From JAGWNR01 sp964565685 (GTDB lineage Bacteria > Patescibacteriota > Minisyncoccia > Phycocordibacterales > PALSA-1337), in assembly GCA_964565685.1 (NCBI GenBank), contig CAZMFR010000010.1:1-30684 (forward strand): a DNA stretch of 30,684 nucleotides, given 5' to 3'. This document shows, in pieces, positions 14,210-21,685 of the stretch (positions within the stretch are counted from its first letter, which is position 1; each line of letters opens with the position of its first letter). Position numbers and translations under genes: made by a program. The notes under the pieces are model-generated. The model saw only the letters and a list, made by a program, of their open reading frames with translations. It was not told the origin of the DNA and searched no databases.

Positions 14210-14962
14210 ATGAAAACGAAAAATATCATGCCTGTTATGATTCAGGCGAACGATACGAATAGGTTTTTGGCGGTCATTCTCGCCAAACTGAACCCGAACG
14301 ACAGATTGGTTCAATTAAATCTCTTGATCCGAGATTGCATCATAGATCAAAAGTATGAGGAATCTTTGCAGGCATTATATCTTTTATGGCCAGTGATTCT
14401 TGAAGCTTCTGATGGCGCAACGACGCAGGATTCGACGGAAAGAGATTCAACTTATTCCGTTTTTCTGGAAATGAAAGGGAACCCTGCTCTGGTCGAATAT
14501 GCTCTGCAGGCCTACGCTTCATCGTTATCTACATTGTTCACCTATCTTTCGAGCAATTACCACGGTTTCGTGCCTACGGCAATGGGTCATCTTCTGACAA
14601 GTATCGTGGGGGAGCTCTTCGATGCGCTCAGCTTGATGCACTCGGATGATGCGGGGAAACGTTTTGGCGATTTTCTTTGCCTTTTTGTCGGCACGGTCGG
14701 GGAGGGTCACTTTATGACGTCGTTTCCGGTCAATGAACTTCTCAGGGCAAGTCTCCGGGCTATCCCCAAGCGGCTCGGTCATGTTCCTACCGATAATGTC
14801 CTGGCCTTCATGAAGGCCACCTATGAACATTCGCGGAAGATCGAGCTTCGCTCGCAGGATGAACCCCTGGCCAAGATATCCCGGGTGCTCGCCATAGAGC
14901 TTGCGCATCGGTTGCCGCCGATACAACTCATCCAGATCTTTTTGTCGGACAAAAAACTATAA
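14210..14962 (+). CDS. Hypothetical helical protein
   Basis: I do not recognise this 250-residue protein. It appears all-helical and soluble, with no signal peptide and no metal-binding motif. Repeated hydrophobic heptad-like segments (LNLLIRDCIIDQKYEESLQAL, VEYALQAYASSLSTLF) suggest a TPR- or HEAT-like helical fold. It has a long structured leader, and its terminator is a near copy of the one after the preceding gene, so the two genes may have arrived or been duplicated together. Confidence 0.6.
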   Translation: MKTKNIMPVMIQANDTNRFLAVILAKLNPNDRLVQLNLLIRDCIIDQKYEESLQALYLLWPVILEASDGATTQDSTERDSTYSVFLEMKGNPALVEYALQAYASSLSTLFTYLSSNYHGFVPTAMGHLLTSIVGELFDALSLMHSDDAGKRFGDFLCLFVGTVGEGHFMTSFPVNELLRASLRAIPKRLGHVPTDNVLAFMKATYEHSRKIELRSQDEPLAKISRVLAIELAHRLPPIQLIQIFLSDKKL

Positions 14963-14978
14963 TTGTTAAATTCTAACA

Positions 14979-15006
14979 GCGCCCGGCTTCGGTCGGGCGC
15001 TTTTTT
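14979..15006 (+). terminator. Terminator with UUCG tetraloop (copy 2)
   Basis: Stem GCGCCC (14979-14984) with GGGCGC (14995-15000), C(TTCG)G tetraloop, T6 at 15001-15006. It differs from the copy at 14024 by one base in the stem-loop, and the match continues into the CTTG after the T-run. Confidence 0.9.
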
Positions 15007-15055
15007 CTTGTCCAAAAACTATACAAAAATAAAACCAACCAGATGAAATTTTATG

Positions 15056-15064
15056 TGTTACAAT
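15056..15064 (+). promoter_or_regulatory. Extended -10 promoter of the exporter operon (leaderless geometry)
   Basis: TG-T-TACAAT ends 7 nt before the ATG at 15072, the same layout as aspS. No clear -35 is present. Confidence 0.55.
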
Positions 15065-15071
15065 TATAGGC

Positions 15072-16595
15072 ATGAAAAGATCGCACTTTCGGCACTTGAA
15101 AAATAAATGGGTCATCATTGGTCTTATAATTATTGTCATAGTTGCTGGAGTCGTCTATGAGAAGACAAAAACAAAAAAACCGAATTTCCAGTATGCAACG
15201 GCCGCTATTGGCAATGTCGTCGAACAAGTCAGTGTCACAGGTACAGTCTCTCCTGTGAGCGAGGCCGATCTGGCTTTTGAAAAGGGTGGCGTTATTTCAA
15301 AGATCTATGTCAGTATAGGCGATACGGTAAAAGCTGGTGATCCTATAGCTTCGCTCGACAACGCGGACGATCAGGCCGCTCTAGCAAGCGCCCAAGCGAC
15401 CCTCGCAGATATGTCGAGCGGTCTGACTCCACAGCAATATGCCGCCTATCAATCTGCCGTAAACACTGCTTCGACGACTTTAATTAATGCCTTATCCGAT
15501 TCTGTCAATGCAATCCATACCGGATATGTCCAAGCGCAAAGCGCTGTAGTGAATTATGGTGACATTTTCTTTACCAATCCTCAAACTGCCAACCCGACCA
15601 TAAACGTTCGCACTCAATCGAATGCCATTGCCCTTGCCATAAATAACGAGCGCTTGCAAATTGGAACAGTGCTCAATAATTGGCAAAATGACGCAAGCGC
15701 GGCAAATATCTCCAATGCGATTCGATTTGTTTCTAATACAGAAGGATATCTTGCGACGATAAAAGGGTATTTGAACGATCTTTCAGCCATAATAAACAAT
15801 CTAAGCCCTGGCAATTCCGGTTTGTCACAGTCAGCCATCGACTCGGCCGTCGCCTCGATGAACACTTCGCTTTCCACTTTGAACCAAGCTGTCGCCACTG
15901 TATCTGGCGCAGATACCGAGCTCAAGAGCGCTTCGTCTGCCTATGCACAAGCGGAAAACACATTTGCCCTTCAACAATCAGGTTCAACTCCCGATGCCAT
16001 CGCAGCGCAAGCCGCAAAGGTAGCTCAAGCGCAAGCCGTTCTTGCGGAAGATACTCTGACTTCTCCGATTGATGGGATCGTTACCCAGGAAGATCCGAAT
16101 GTCGGCGAATATATGGCGCCTGGACAGGGCGGGTTAGCCGTTCAGGGCACCGGCTTCAAGGTCGAGGCATACGTCGCCGAAGCAGATATCGCCAAAGTTG
16201 CTGTTGGAGATCTGGCATCGAGCACGCTCGATGCCTATGGGGCATATGTCGATTTTCCGGAAAAGGTCATCATGATAGATCCAGCGGAGACGATTCTCGA
16301 AGGCGTTCCTACCTACAAAGTCACCCTTCAGTTCATCTCGCCAGATAGCAGGATCAAGAGCGGCATGACATCGAATCTGGAGATCTTGACCCACGAAGCC
16401 GACAATGTCCTAGAAATACCATATCGCGCGCTTCTCATAACTTCCACATCGACAAACGTCCGACTCGTTTCAAAAAACGGTCAAACCTACTCGACCGTTC
16501 CAGTAACGATCGGTCTAAAAGGTTCGGATGGAACGGTACAGATTATTTCCGGATTGAAGCCAGGCGACAGGGTAGTGACTTACGTCGGGAGTTAA
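15072..16595 (+). CDS. Periplasmic adaptor (membrane fusion) subunit of a MacAB-like exporter
   Basis: The 507-residue product has an N-terminal membrane anchor (about residues 13-30) and then the two halves of a biotinyl-lipoyl-like domain (VSVTGTVSPVSEADLAFEKGGVISKIYVSIGDTVKAGDPIASLD, and later LTSPIDGIVTQEDPNVGEYMAPGQ) split by a long Ala/Gln-rich coiled region (about 105-320). A beta-barrel domain and the GLKPGDRVV end follow. Adaptors of this type link an ABC transporter to the cell surface. It starts a unit with the ATPase and permease genes. The gap to the ATPase holds hairpin repeat R2. Confidence 0.88.
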   Translation: MKRSHFRHLKNKWVIIGLIIIVIVAGVVYEKTKTKKPNFQYATAAIGNVVEQVSVTGTVSPVSEADLAFEKGGVISKIYVSIGDTVKAGDPIASLDNADDQAALASAQATLADMSSGLTPQQYAAYQSAVNTASTTLINALSDSVNAIHTGYVQAQSAVVNYGDIFFTNPQTANPTINVRTQSNAIALAINNERLQIGTVLNNWQNDASAANISNAIRFVSNTEGYLATIKGYLNDLSAIINNLSPGNSGLSQSAIDSAVASMNTSLSTLNQAVATVSGADTELKSASSAYAQAENTFALQQSGSTPDAIAAQAAKVAQAQAVLAEDTLTSPIDGIVTQEDPNVGEYMAPGQGGLAVQGTGFKVEAYVAEADIAKVAVGDLASSTLDAYGAYVDFPEKVIMIDPAETILEGVPTYKVTLQFISPDSRIKSGMTSNLEILTHEADNVLEIPYRALLITSTSTNVRLVSKNGQTYSTVPVTIGLKGSDGTVQIISGLKPGDRVVTYVGS

Positions 16596-16677
16596 ATCAA
16601 AATTCAAAAATCAAAATGCAAAACTATAATTCAACGTATTTAATTTTGAATTTTGAGTTTTGCACTTTGCATTTCCA
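16596..16677. repeat. AT-rich hairpin repeat, family A (copy R2)
   Basis: A left arm with TCAAAATGCAAAACT (16611-16625) and a right arm with AGTTTTGCACTTTGC (16656-16670) are imperfect inverted copies. The right arm shares that exact 15-mer with copy R4 at 18148-18162. It fills the whole gap between the adaptor and ATPase genes. Confidence 0.7.
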
Positions 16678-16679
16678 TT

Positions 16680-17402
16680 ATGAATATAATTGAAGTAAAA
16701 AACCTGCGCAAGACCTATCACGATGGCGGCGATCTGACGGTCGCTCTAGCTGGTGTTTCCTTTGATGTGCGAAGAGGGGAATTCATGGCCATCATGGGAC
16801 CGTCGGGCTCCGGCAAGTCGACACTTCTCCATCTTCTCGGTCTCCTCGACACGCCGACCTCCGGCAGTTATCACTTTGATGGTAAAAACATAACCTTGTA
16901 TGGTGGTAACGAGTTGGCATATCTGCGCAATCAAAAGCTCGGCTTCGTCTTTCAAGCTTTTAATTTGTTGGCGAGGACGAGCGTTCTCGAAAATGTTAAG
17001 TTGCCGCTTTACTATTCAAACGATATTCCCGAATCAGAATGGAACGAGCGTGCCACAAAATCGATCGAAGCCGTCGGATTGGAAAATCGCATCAATCACG
17101 ACCAGAGCGAGCTTTCAGGCGGCGAGCGTCAGCGCGTCGCAATCGCGCGCGCTCTCGTCACTGATCCTGACGTCATATTCGCCGACGAACCTACGGGCAA
17201 CCTCGACAGCAAATCAGGCAAGAACATCATGTCCATCCTTCAGAAATTGAATGAAAAGGAGGGCAAGACGATCGTCCTCATCACTCACGAAACCGCTACT
17301 GCTGAACATTCCGAGCGTATCATCCGTCTCATGGATGGGGAGATTGAGAGCGATGAAAAAGTCAAGAATCGCTTGAGCGCGGATGCGGAGTATATAAAAT
17401 AA
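16680..17402 (+). CDS. ABC transporter ATPase (MacB/LolD type)
   Basis: The 240-residue ATPase has Walker A GPSGSGKST, the Q-loop (GFVFQAFNLL), signature LSGGERQRVAIARAL, Walker B VIFADEPTGNLDS with the MacB/LolD-type ending, and the H-loop LITHE. It would power the exporter formed with the adaptor before it and the FtsX-like permease after it. The ATG at 16680 is chosen because translation from an upstream start would run through the repeat. The stop is followed at once by the ATG of the S23-like gene, which separates it from its permease. Confidence 0.93.
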   Translation: MNIIEVKNLRKTYHDGGDLTVALAGVSFDVRRGEFMAIMGPSGSGKSTLLHLLGLLDTPTSGSYHFDGKNITLYGGNELAYLRNQKLGFVFQAFNLLARTSVLENVKLPLYYSNDIPESEWNERATKSIEAVGLENRINHDQSELSGGERQRVAIARALVTDPDVIFADEPTGNLDSKSGKNIMSILQKLNEKEGKTIVLITHETATAEHSERIIRLMDGEIESDEKVKNRLSADAEYIK

Positions 17403-17450
17403 ATGCAAATTGCAAAACTCAAAATGCAAAAGTTAAATGCAAAACTTAAA
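17403..17450 (+). repeat. AT-rich repeat arm, family A (copy R3, left end of cassette)
   Basis: The units TGCAAAACTCAAAAT, AAAATGCAAAAG and TGCAAAACTT recur, inverted, in copies R2 and R4. It lies in frame inside the start of the S23-like gene and so encodes its first residues. It forms an inverted pair with R4 across the S23/NIF3 cassette. Confidence 0.65.
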
Positions 17451-17795
17451 AATGATGTTAAAGCAAGAGCTTTTGTTTTGAGTTTGAATATCATTGAACT
17501 TTGTGAAGAACTGCCAAAGAAAAAAGCCGCTTGGGTTATTACTGATCAATTGCTTCGCTCATCAATGTCTATAGGAGCAAATATCACTGAAGCTCAAGCA
17601 GCGACCTCAAAATTGGAATTCAAGAGATATTTTGAGATTGCCTTGAAAAGTGCAAGAGAATCAACCTATTGGATGGGTCTCCTAAAGATGAGCAGACTTA
17701 TCTCAGCACAAAGGATTGAACCGCTTATTGTAGAAACGATCGAAATATCTAACATGCTTGGTAAAAGTGTCATAACGTTGAAGTCTAAAAAGTAG
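17403..17795 (+). CDS. S23-type four-helix-bundle protein (23S rRNA intervening-sequence protein family)
   Basis: The 130-residue product matches the four-helix-bundle/IVP family: VITDQLLRSSMSIGANITEAQAATSKLEFKRYFEIALKSARESTYWMGLL corresponds to the conserved helices 2 and 3. Family members occur inside insertions of 23S rRNA genes in spirochaetes and Coxiella, and the Avd protein of diversity-generating retroelements has the same fold. Here the first 16 or so residues (MQIAKLKMQKLNAKLK) are encoded by the AT-rich repeat, so the true start may be a later Met. It sits between the ATPase and permease of one exporter, flanked by inverted repeats, as inserted cargo would. Molecular function is unknown. 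Confidence 0.85.
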   Translation: MQIAKLKMQKLNAKLKNDVKARAFVLSLNIIELCEELPKKKAAWVITDQLLRSSMSIGANITEAQAATSKLEFKRYFEIALKSARESTYWMGLLKMSRLISAQRIEPLIVETIEISNMLGKSVITLKSKK

Positions 17796-17807
17796 TAAAC
17801 TCTAAAC

Positions 17808-18131
17808 ATGAGATCAAAAATTGTAAAAATTGCTGTCTTTGTTCCAGAAACACATACAAATGTGGTTCGTGAAGCTATGGGTAAAGCCGGTGCTGGAAAA
17901 ATCGGAAATTACAATTTCTGCTCTTTTTCTTCAAAGGGTGTTGGTAGATTTAAACCAGAAGAAGGCGCACACCCTCACATTGGTCTTGTCGGAAAGCTCG
18001 AAGAAGTGGTCGAGGAGAAAATTGAAGCTGTTTGCTCTAGAGGAAAATTACAAGCAGTAATTAACGCGATAAAAGATGTGCATCCTTACGAGGAAGTGGC
18101 TCTAGATATTTATCCTGTGGAGGACATGTGA
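17808..18131 (+). CDS. Stand-alone NIF3 insert-like (PII-like) domain protein
   Basis: The 107-residue product resembles the PII/CutA-like insert domain found within some NIF3/YqfO proteins: VKIAVFVPETHTNVVREAMGKAGAGKIGNYNFCSF, then GRFKPEEGAHPHIG and a closing AVINAIKDVHPYEEVALDIYPV. The domain forms trimers in related structures and may sense a small ligand, but no role is proven. The NIF3 catalytic part is absent, as is common for stand-alone copies. It shares the cassette with the S23-like gene (12-nt gap) between the ATPase and permease genes. Confidence 0.8.
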   Translation: MRSKIVKIAVFVPETHTNVVREAMGKAGAGKIGNYNFCSFSSKGVGRFKPEEGAHPHIGLVGKLEEVVEEKIEAVCSRGKLQAVINAIKDVHPYEEVALDIYPVEDM

Positions 18132-18145
18132 AGATTGGCTGTCTT

Positions 18146-18180
18146 CAAGTTTTGCACTTTGCCTTTTGCATTTTACACTT
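18146..18180 (-). repeat. AT-rich repeat arm, family A (copy R4, right end of cassette)
   Basis: It contains AGTTTTGCACTTTGC (identical to R2 at 16656-16670) and CTTTTGCATTTT, the inverse of AAAATGCAAAAG in R3. With R3 it flanks the S23/NIF3 cassette in inverted orientation. It lies just before the permease start. Confidence 0.65.
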
Positions 18181-18186
18181 ATCATT

Positions 18187-19428
18187 ATGACTCTACGCCA
18201 CCTTTTTAAAACATCGATAACAGGGCTCCGCACGAACCGCTCACGGTCGATTTTGACCATTCTCGGCATCGTCATTGGAATCACGGCTATCATGCTCGTC
18301 GTGTCTCTTGGTGCAGGAGCGCAGAATCTGATTCTCGGCGAGGTCCAAGGTCTCGGCACGAACACGATCGCCATAATCCCAGGCCAAGTATCGACGAGCC
18401 CATCCGCAGGCGCATCCTCGCTCTATAGCGATTCTCTGAAGCCGCAAGATGTGACTGCCATCGAGAACAAAGCGAATGTGCCAGATCTGCAGTCGCTCAT
18501 GCCTGTCGTCATCGGTGCGGACACCGCTTCGTATGACTCTAATACCTATCAGATAACTATATTTGGCGGCACCGATCTAATGGCGAGCATCTTTAACATC
18601 AATCCGTCAGAAGGGCAGTTCTTTGACCAATCGGACGTCGACTCAATGTCGAGCATAGTCGTCATCGGTGCTGACGTGGCGAATTATCTCTTTGAAAACC
18701 AAGATCCACTCAATCAAAATATAACTATAAAAGGGCGCAATTTCCGTGTAGTCGCCGTATTGCCAAAATCTGGCGGCGGCACGCTGTTCGATTTCGACTC
18801 AATGGTCATCATGCCATATACGACAGCCATGACATACGTGACTGGTCAGAAATATTATAATCGAATCATAACCCAAGCGACTTCTGACGCTACTGTTCCG
18901 GTCACTGCCGCTAATATAAAACTCACTCTAGAGGAGTCGCATAACATTACAGATCCGACCAAGGACGATTTCACCGTAGAGACGCAACAAAGTCTTGCCA
19001 ACACTCTCAGTACGATCACTTCGGCCTTGACCTGGTTCCTCGTCGCGGTTGCATCGATCGCTCTCTTTGTCGGCGGCGTCGGCATCATGAACATAATGCT
19101 TGTTTCGGTGACTGAACGCACCCGCGAGATCGGCTTGCGCAAGGCCCTCGGGGCAAAAGACCGCGACATACTGACGCAATTCCTTTTGGAGGCAGTCCTC
19201 CTCACCGTCATTGGCGGTGTGGTCGGTATCATTTTGGGTTCTAGCTTGGCATATTTAATAGCTTTGATTTTGTCGCATTTCTTGGCTATCAATTGGACAT
19301 TTGTTTTCCCGTGGTCAGGTGCCATTCTCGGCATAACCGTTTCTGCTGTTATCGGTCTTGTATTCGGCGGTTATCCAGCGCATCAAGCCAGCAAGAAGAG
19401 TCCAATTGAGGCGTTGAGGTATGAGTAA
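18187..19428 (+). CDS. MacB-like ABC transporter permease (FtsX superfamily)
   Basis: The 413-residue permease has one N-terminal membrane helix (about 22-45, SILTILGIVIGITAIMLVVSLG), a large extracytoplasmic MacB-type domain (about 50-265), and three C-terminal helices with the FtsX signature VGGVGIMNIMLVSVTERTREIGLRKALGAKDRDIL and the ending GGYPAHQASKKSPIEALRYE. It would pair with the ATPase at 16680, although the S23/NIF3 cassette now lies between them. The ATG at 18187 sits just after repeat R4; an upstream in-frame start lies in the repeat. A terminator follows. Confidence 0.93.
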   Translation: MTLRHLFKTSITGLRTNRSRSILTILGIVIGITAIMLVVSLGAGAQNLILGEVQGLGTNTIAIIPGQVSTSPSAGASSLYSDSLKPQDVTAIENKANVPDLQSLMPVVIGADTASYDSNTYQITIFGGTDLMASIFNINPSEGQFFDQSDVDSMSSIVVIGADVANYLFENQDPLNQNITIKGRNFRVVAVLPKSGGGTLFDFDSMVIMPYTTAMTYVTGQKYYNRIITQATSDATVPVTAANIKLTLEESHNITDPTKDDFTVETQQSLANTLSTITSALTWFLVAVASIALFVGGVGIMNIMLVSVTERTREIGLRKALGAKDRDILTQFLLEAVLLTVIGGVVGIILGSSLAYLIALILSHFLAINWTFVFPWSGAILGITVSAVIGLVFGGYPAHQASKKSPIEALRYE

Positions 19429-19437
19429 TGTATCTTC

Positions 19438-19466
19438 TTGACTTCAAATCACGGCTCTGTTAAGAT
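19438..19466 (+). promoter_or_regulatory. Promoter for the rpsS block
   Basis: TTGACT (19438-19443), a 17-nt spacer and TAAGAT (19461-19466) with a TG extension form a near-ideal promoter. Initiation near 19473 would fall on a terminator-like hairpin. A second TATAAT at 19506-19511, 14 nt before rpsS, may be an alternative start. Confidence 0.55.
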
Positions 19467-19471
19467 ACCTC

Positions 19472-19495
19472 CAAGCTCGTCAGGGCTTGTTTTTT
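19472..19495 (+). terminator. Terminator of the exporter operon
   Basis: A 7-bp stem CAAGCTC/GGGCTTG (19472-19478, 19483-19489; one T-G pair), loop GTCA, T6 at 19490-19495. It lies 44 nt after the permease stop and 31 nt before rpsS. Confidence 0.7.
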
Positions 19496-19525
19496 ATCTG
19501 GTATATATAATCCTGACAATAATTT

Positions 19526-19876
19526 ATGGCGCGATCGCTAAAAAAAGGCATATTCGTCGAGGAACGGCTCTTGAAAAAGATAGCCGGCAAAAAAGCTGCT
19601 ACTACAGCGTCTATAAAGACGTGGTATCGCCGCTCGGCCATTTCGCCTGAAATGGTCGGTTTTACTTTTGGCGTATACAATGGCAGACAGCATATAGACG
19701 TTTTAGTCACCGAGGACATGGTTGGACACCGCCTCGGTGAATTTTCGCCTACGAAGAAATTCATCCGCCATGGAGGCAAGATGCAAAAAGAGATCGAGTT
19801 AAAGGCAAAGGAGGCCGAAGTCAATGCCGCAAAATCAGCAAAGGAGGCCGCGACGACGGCCGCAGACAAAAAATAA
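19526..19876 (+). CDS. rpsS: 30S ribosomal protein uS19
   Basis: The 116-residue product is uS19, a 30S head protein contacting the A-site finger. Conserved segments are MARSLKKGIFVEERLLKKI, TWYRRSAISPEMVGFTFGVYNGRQHIDV and GEFSPTKKF. A C-terminal tail of about 30 residues rich in Lys, Glu and Ala extends beyond the usual 90. It restarts the S10 operon after the 6 kb island, under its own promoter. Confidence 0.96.
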   Translation: MARSLKKGIFVEERLLKKIAGKKAATTASIKTWYRRSAISPEMVGFTFGVYNGRQHIDVLVTEDMVGHRLGEFSPTKKFIRHGGKMQKEIELKAKEAEVNAAKSAKEAATTAADKK

Positions 19877-19896
19877 TTTCCCTGCACGATATCATC

Positions 19897-20274
19897 ATGA
19901 TCAACGCATCACTTAAAAACTATCGCATCTCTCCACGCAAGGTCCGTGTGGCGGCAAACCTGGTTCGCGGGAAATCGGCCGACGAGGCAATTTTGATACT
20001 CTCTAATACTCCAAAGAAGGGCGCTGATCCTCTGGTCGTTCTGATCCAATCAGCCATAGCCAATGCAAAGAACAACTTTCATATAGAACGCGACATTCTG
20101 ATGGTCAAAGAATTGCGCGTTGACGGCGGTCAGGTGCTAAAGCGCAGCATGCCTCGTTCTCGTGGTATGGCAAACCCAATAAAGAAGCGCACGAGCAATA
20201 TCATCCTTGTTCTCGCTCCAAAAGTCGAGAAAATAAAAGAAAAGAAGGCAATAAGCAAAGAAGCAAAAAAATAA
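19897..20274 (+). CDS. rplV: 50S ribosomal protein uL22
   Basis: The 125-residue product is uL22, whose beta-hairpin reaches into the exit tunnel. It shows NYRISPRKVRVAANLVRGKSADEAI at the start and the hairpin LKRSMPRSRGMANPIKKRTSNIILVL. A short Lys/Glu tail follows. The start has the GATATCATC-ATG context. rpsC begins 1 nt after its stop. Confidence 0.97.
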   Translation: MINASLKNYRISPRKVRVAANLVRGKSADEAILILSNTPKKGADPLVVLIQSAIANAKNNFHIERDILMVKELRVDGGQVLKRSMPRSRGMANPIKKRTSNIILVLAPKVEKIKEKKAISKEAKK

Positions 20275-20275
20275 C

Positions 20276-20974
20276 ATGTCACATTCTGTACACCCATACT
20301 CACATAGACTTGGAATCATCCGCGACTGGAAGAGCCGTTGGTTTGGCACCGGCAAGAATTATCGCAACTCTCTGAAGGCAGACCTTATTTTGAGAGAATT
20401 TCTTACTGAAGATCTGCGCGCTAATTATCTCGCAGACGTGGCGATAGAGCGCAATCAGAAATCCATAAAAGTCACCATACGCACTTCTCGTCCAGGCATG
20501 ATCATAGGTCGCCAAGGGGAGGGGATGACGATATTGCGCGACAAGATCCTAAAACTTTTCAAGAAGAACAGGATCGACCTCGCCGGTCAAGAACTGAAAA
20601 TAGACATTGAAGAGGTCCGCAGTCCGGAATCGAACGCCGCCATCGCCGCCATGATGATAGCCGAAGGGCTCGAAAAGCGCTTGCCGTTCCGCCGCGTTTT
20701 GAAGCAATCGATCGAAAAGATCACTGCGAACCGTGACGTCGGCGGCGCTCGCGTTCGTCTATCAGGACGTCTCGGCGGCACGGATATCGCCCGTTCCGAG
20801 GAACTAAAAAAAGGCCGTATCCCGCTCCAGACCTTGCGTGCCGACATCGATTTTGCCCGTGAACGCGCTCATATGACATATGGCGATATCGGGATCAAAG
20901 TCTGGATATACAAAGGCGAGATTTTTAATACCGCGAATATAAAGAGGTCTACTGCGACCGTCAACGTCAAATAG
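20276..20974 (+). CDS. rpsC: 30S ribosomal protein uS3
   Basis: The 232-residue product is uS3, part of the mRNA entry tunnel and helicase site. It has the N-terminal HPYSHRLGIIRDWKSRWF motif, a KH-type segment (RTSRPGMIIGRQGEGMTILR), and the C-terminal domain (GARVRLSGRLGGTDIARSEELKKGRIPLQTLRADIDFA). The length is normal. It overlaps none of its neighbours, but the 1-nt gap from rplV suggests coupled translation. Confidence 0.98.
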   Translation: MSHSVHPYSHRLGIIRDWKSRWFGTGKNYRNSLKADLILREFLTEDLRANYLADVAIERNQKSIKVTIRTSRPGMIIGRQGEGMTILRDKILKLFKKNRIDLAGQELKIDIEEVRSPESNAAIAAMMIAEGLEKRLPFRRVLKQSIEKITANRDVGGARVRLSGRLGGTDIARSEELKKGRIPLQTLRADIDFARERAHMTYGDIGIKVWIYKGEIFNTANIKRSTATVNVK

Positions 20975-20990
20975 CCCTTAAATCACTACC

Positions 20991-21422
20991 ATGTTATTTC
21001 CTAAAAAAGTAAAATTCCGCAAGTGGCATACAGGTCGCAGAAATGCAAAGAAGCTCGACAGTTGCGTCGAGACGCGAGGCGTCGCTCTCGCTTTCGGATC
21101 ATACGGGTTGAAGGCGACGAAATTTGGACGAATCACTTCAAACGAAATAGAAGCCGCTCGAAAGGTCATGACGCGTTATGCCACCAAAAGCGGCAAAGTC
21201 TGGGTGCGCATTTTCCCTGACAGGCCTTATACCCAAAAGCCACCAGAAGTAAAGCTGGGCAAAGGCAAGGGCGAGCCGGTCGGTTTTGTGGCGGAGATAA
21301 GGCCGGGTCGTATCCTCTTCGAGATCGATGGAGTCGGCGACAAAGAATCGATCGAAGCATTGCGTAAAGCAGGTACAAAAATGTCCGTAAAGACAAAGAT
21401 CATCTCTCGAGAGCTTGCATAA
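20991..21422 (+). CDS. rplP: 50S ribosomal protein uL16
   Basis: The 143-residue product is uL16, which binds the A-site region of 23S rRNA. Motifs include MLFPKKVKFRKWHTGR, FGSYGLKATKFGRITSNEIEAARKVMTRY and the KLGKGKGEPVGFVAEIRPGRILFE loop. Length is normal. The start context is TCACTACC-ATG, one of the clearest examples of the non-Shine-Dalgarno pattern. Confidence 0.97.
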   Translation: MLFPKKVKFRKWHTGRRNAKKLDSCVETRGVALAFGSYGLKATKFGRITSNEIEAARKVMTRYATKSGKVWVRIFPDRPYTQKPPEVKLGKGKGEPVGFVAEIRPGRILFEIDGVGDKESIEALRKAGTKMSVKTKIISRELA

Positions 21423-21452
21423 TTCCAATATATCCGTAGTATAAAGATTCCA

Positions 21453-21671
21453 ATGAAAGATTACATAAACAAAACACACGCCGATCTGACCAATCTCCTC
21501 GCTGAAAAGCGCACAGCTCTGCATCTGTTTCGTTTTGGTTCTGCTGGAGGCAAGCAAAAGAATGTAAAGGAGGGCAGGGCACATCGCACAGAGATCGCAC
21601 GCATCATGACCACTCTCTCAGCCAAGAGAAATGAAGCGGCCAAAGCAGAAAAGAACAAGCGTATGAAATAA
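21453..21671 (+). CDS. rpmC: 50S ribosomal protein uL29
   Basis: The 72-residue two-helix protein is uL29, at the tunnel exit beside uL23. It starts MKDYINKTHADLTNLLAEKRTALHLFRFGSAGGKQKNV and continues with the RIMTTLSAKRNE helix and a basic tail. Position between rplP and rpsQ confirms the call despite weak sequence conservation. Confidence 0.92.
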   Translation: MKDYINKTHADLTNLLAEKRTALHLFRFGSAGGKQKNVKEGRAHRTEIARIMTTLSAKRNEAAKAEKNKRMK

Positions 21672-21685
21672 AAGATCTTAACACC

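Noticed and set aside
16596..18180. CRISPR-like array suggested by short AT-rich repeats
   Set aside because: Units are degenerate, 6-11 nt long, in inverted arms, with no spacers of constant length and no cas gene.
17403..18180. Conventional insertion sequence carrying a transposase
   Set aside because: Neither gene resembles a DDE, HUH, serine or tyrosine recombinase; any mobility would need a different mechanism or help in trans.
19438..19650. 70-codon plus-strand frame overlapping rpsS
   Set aside because: It is out of frame with rpsS and runs through the promoter and terminator.
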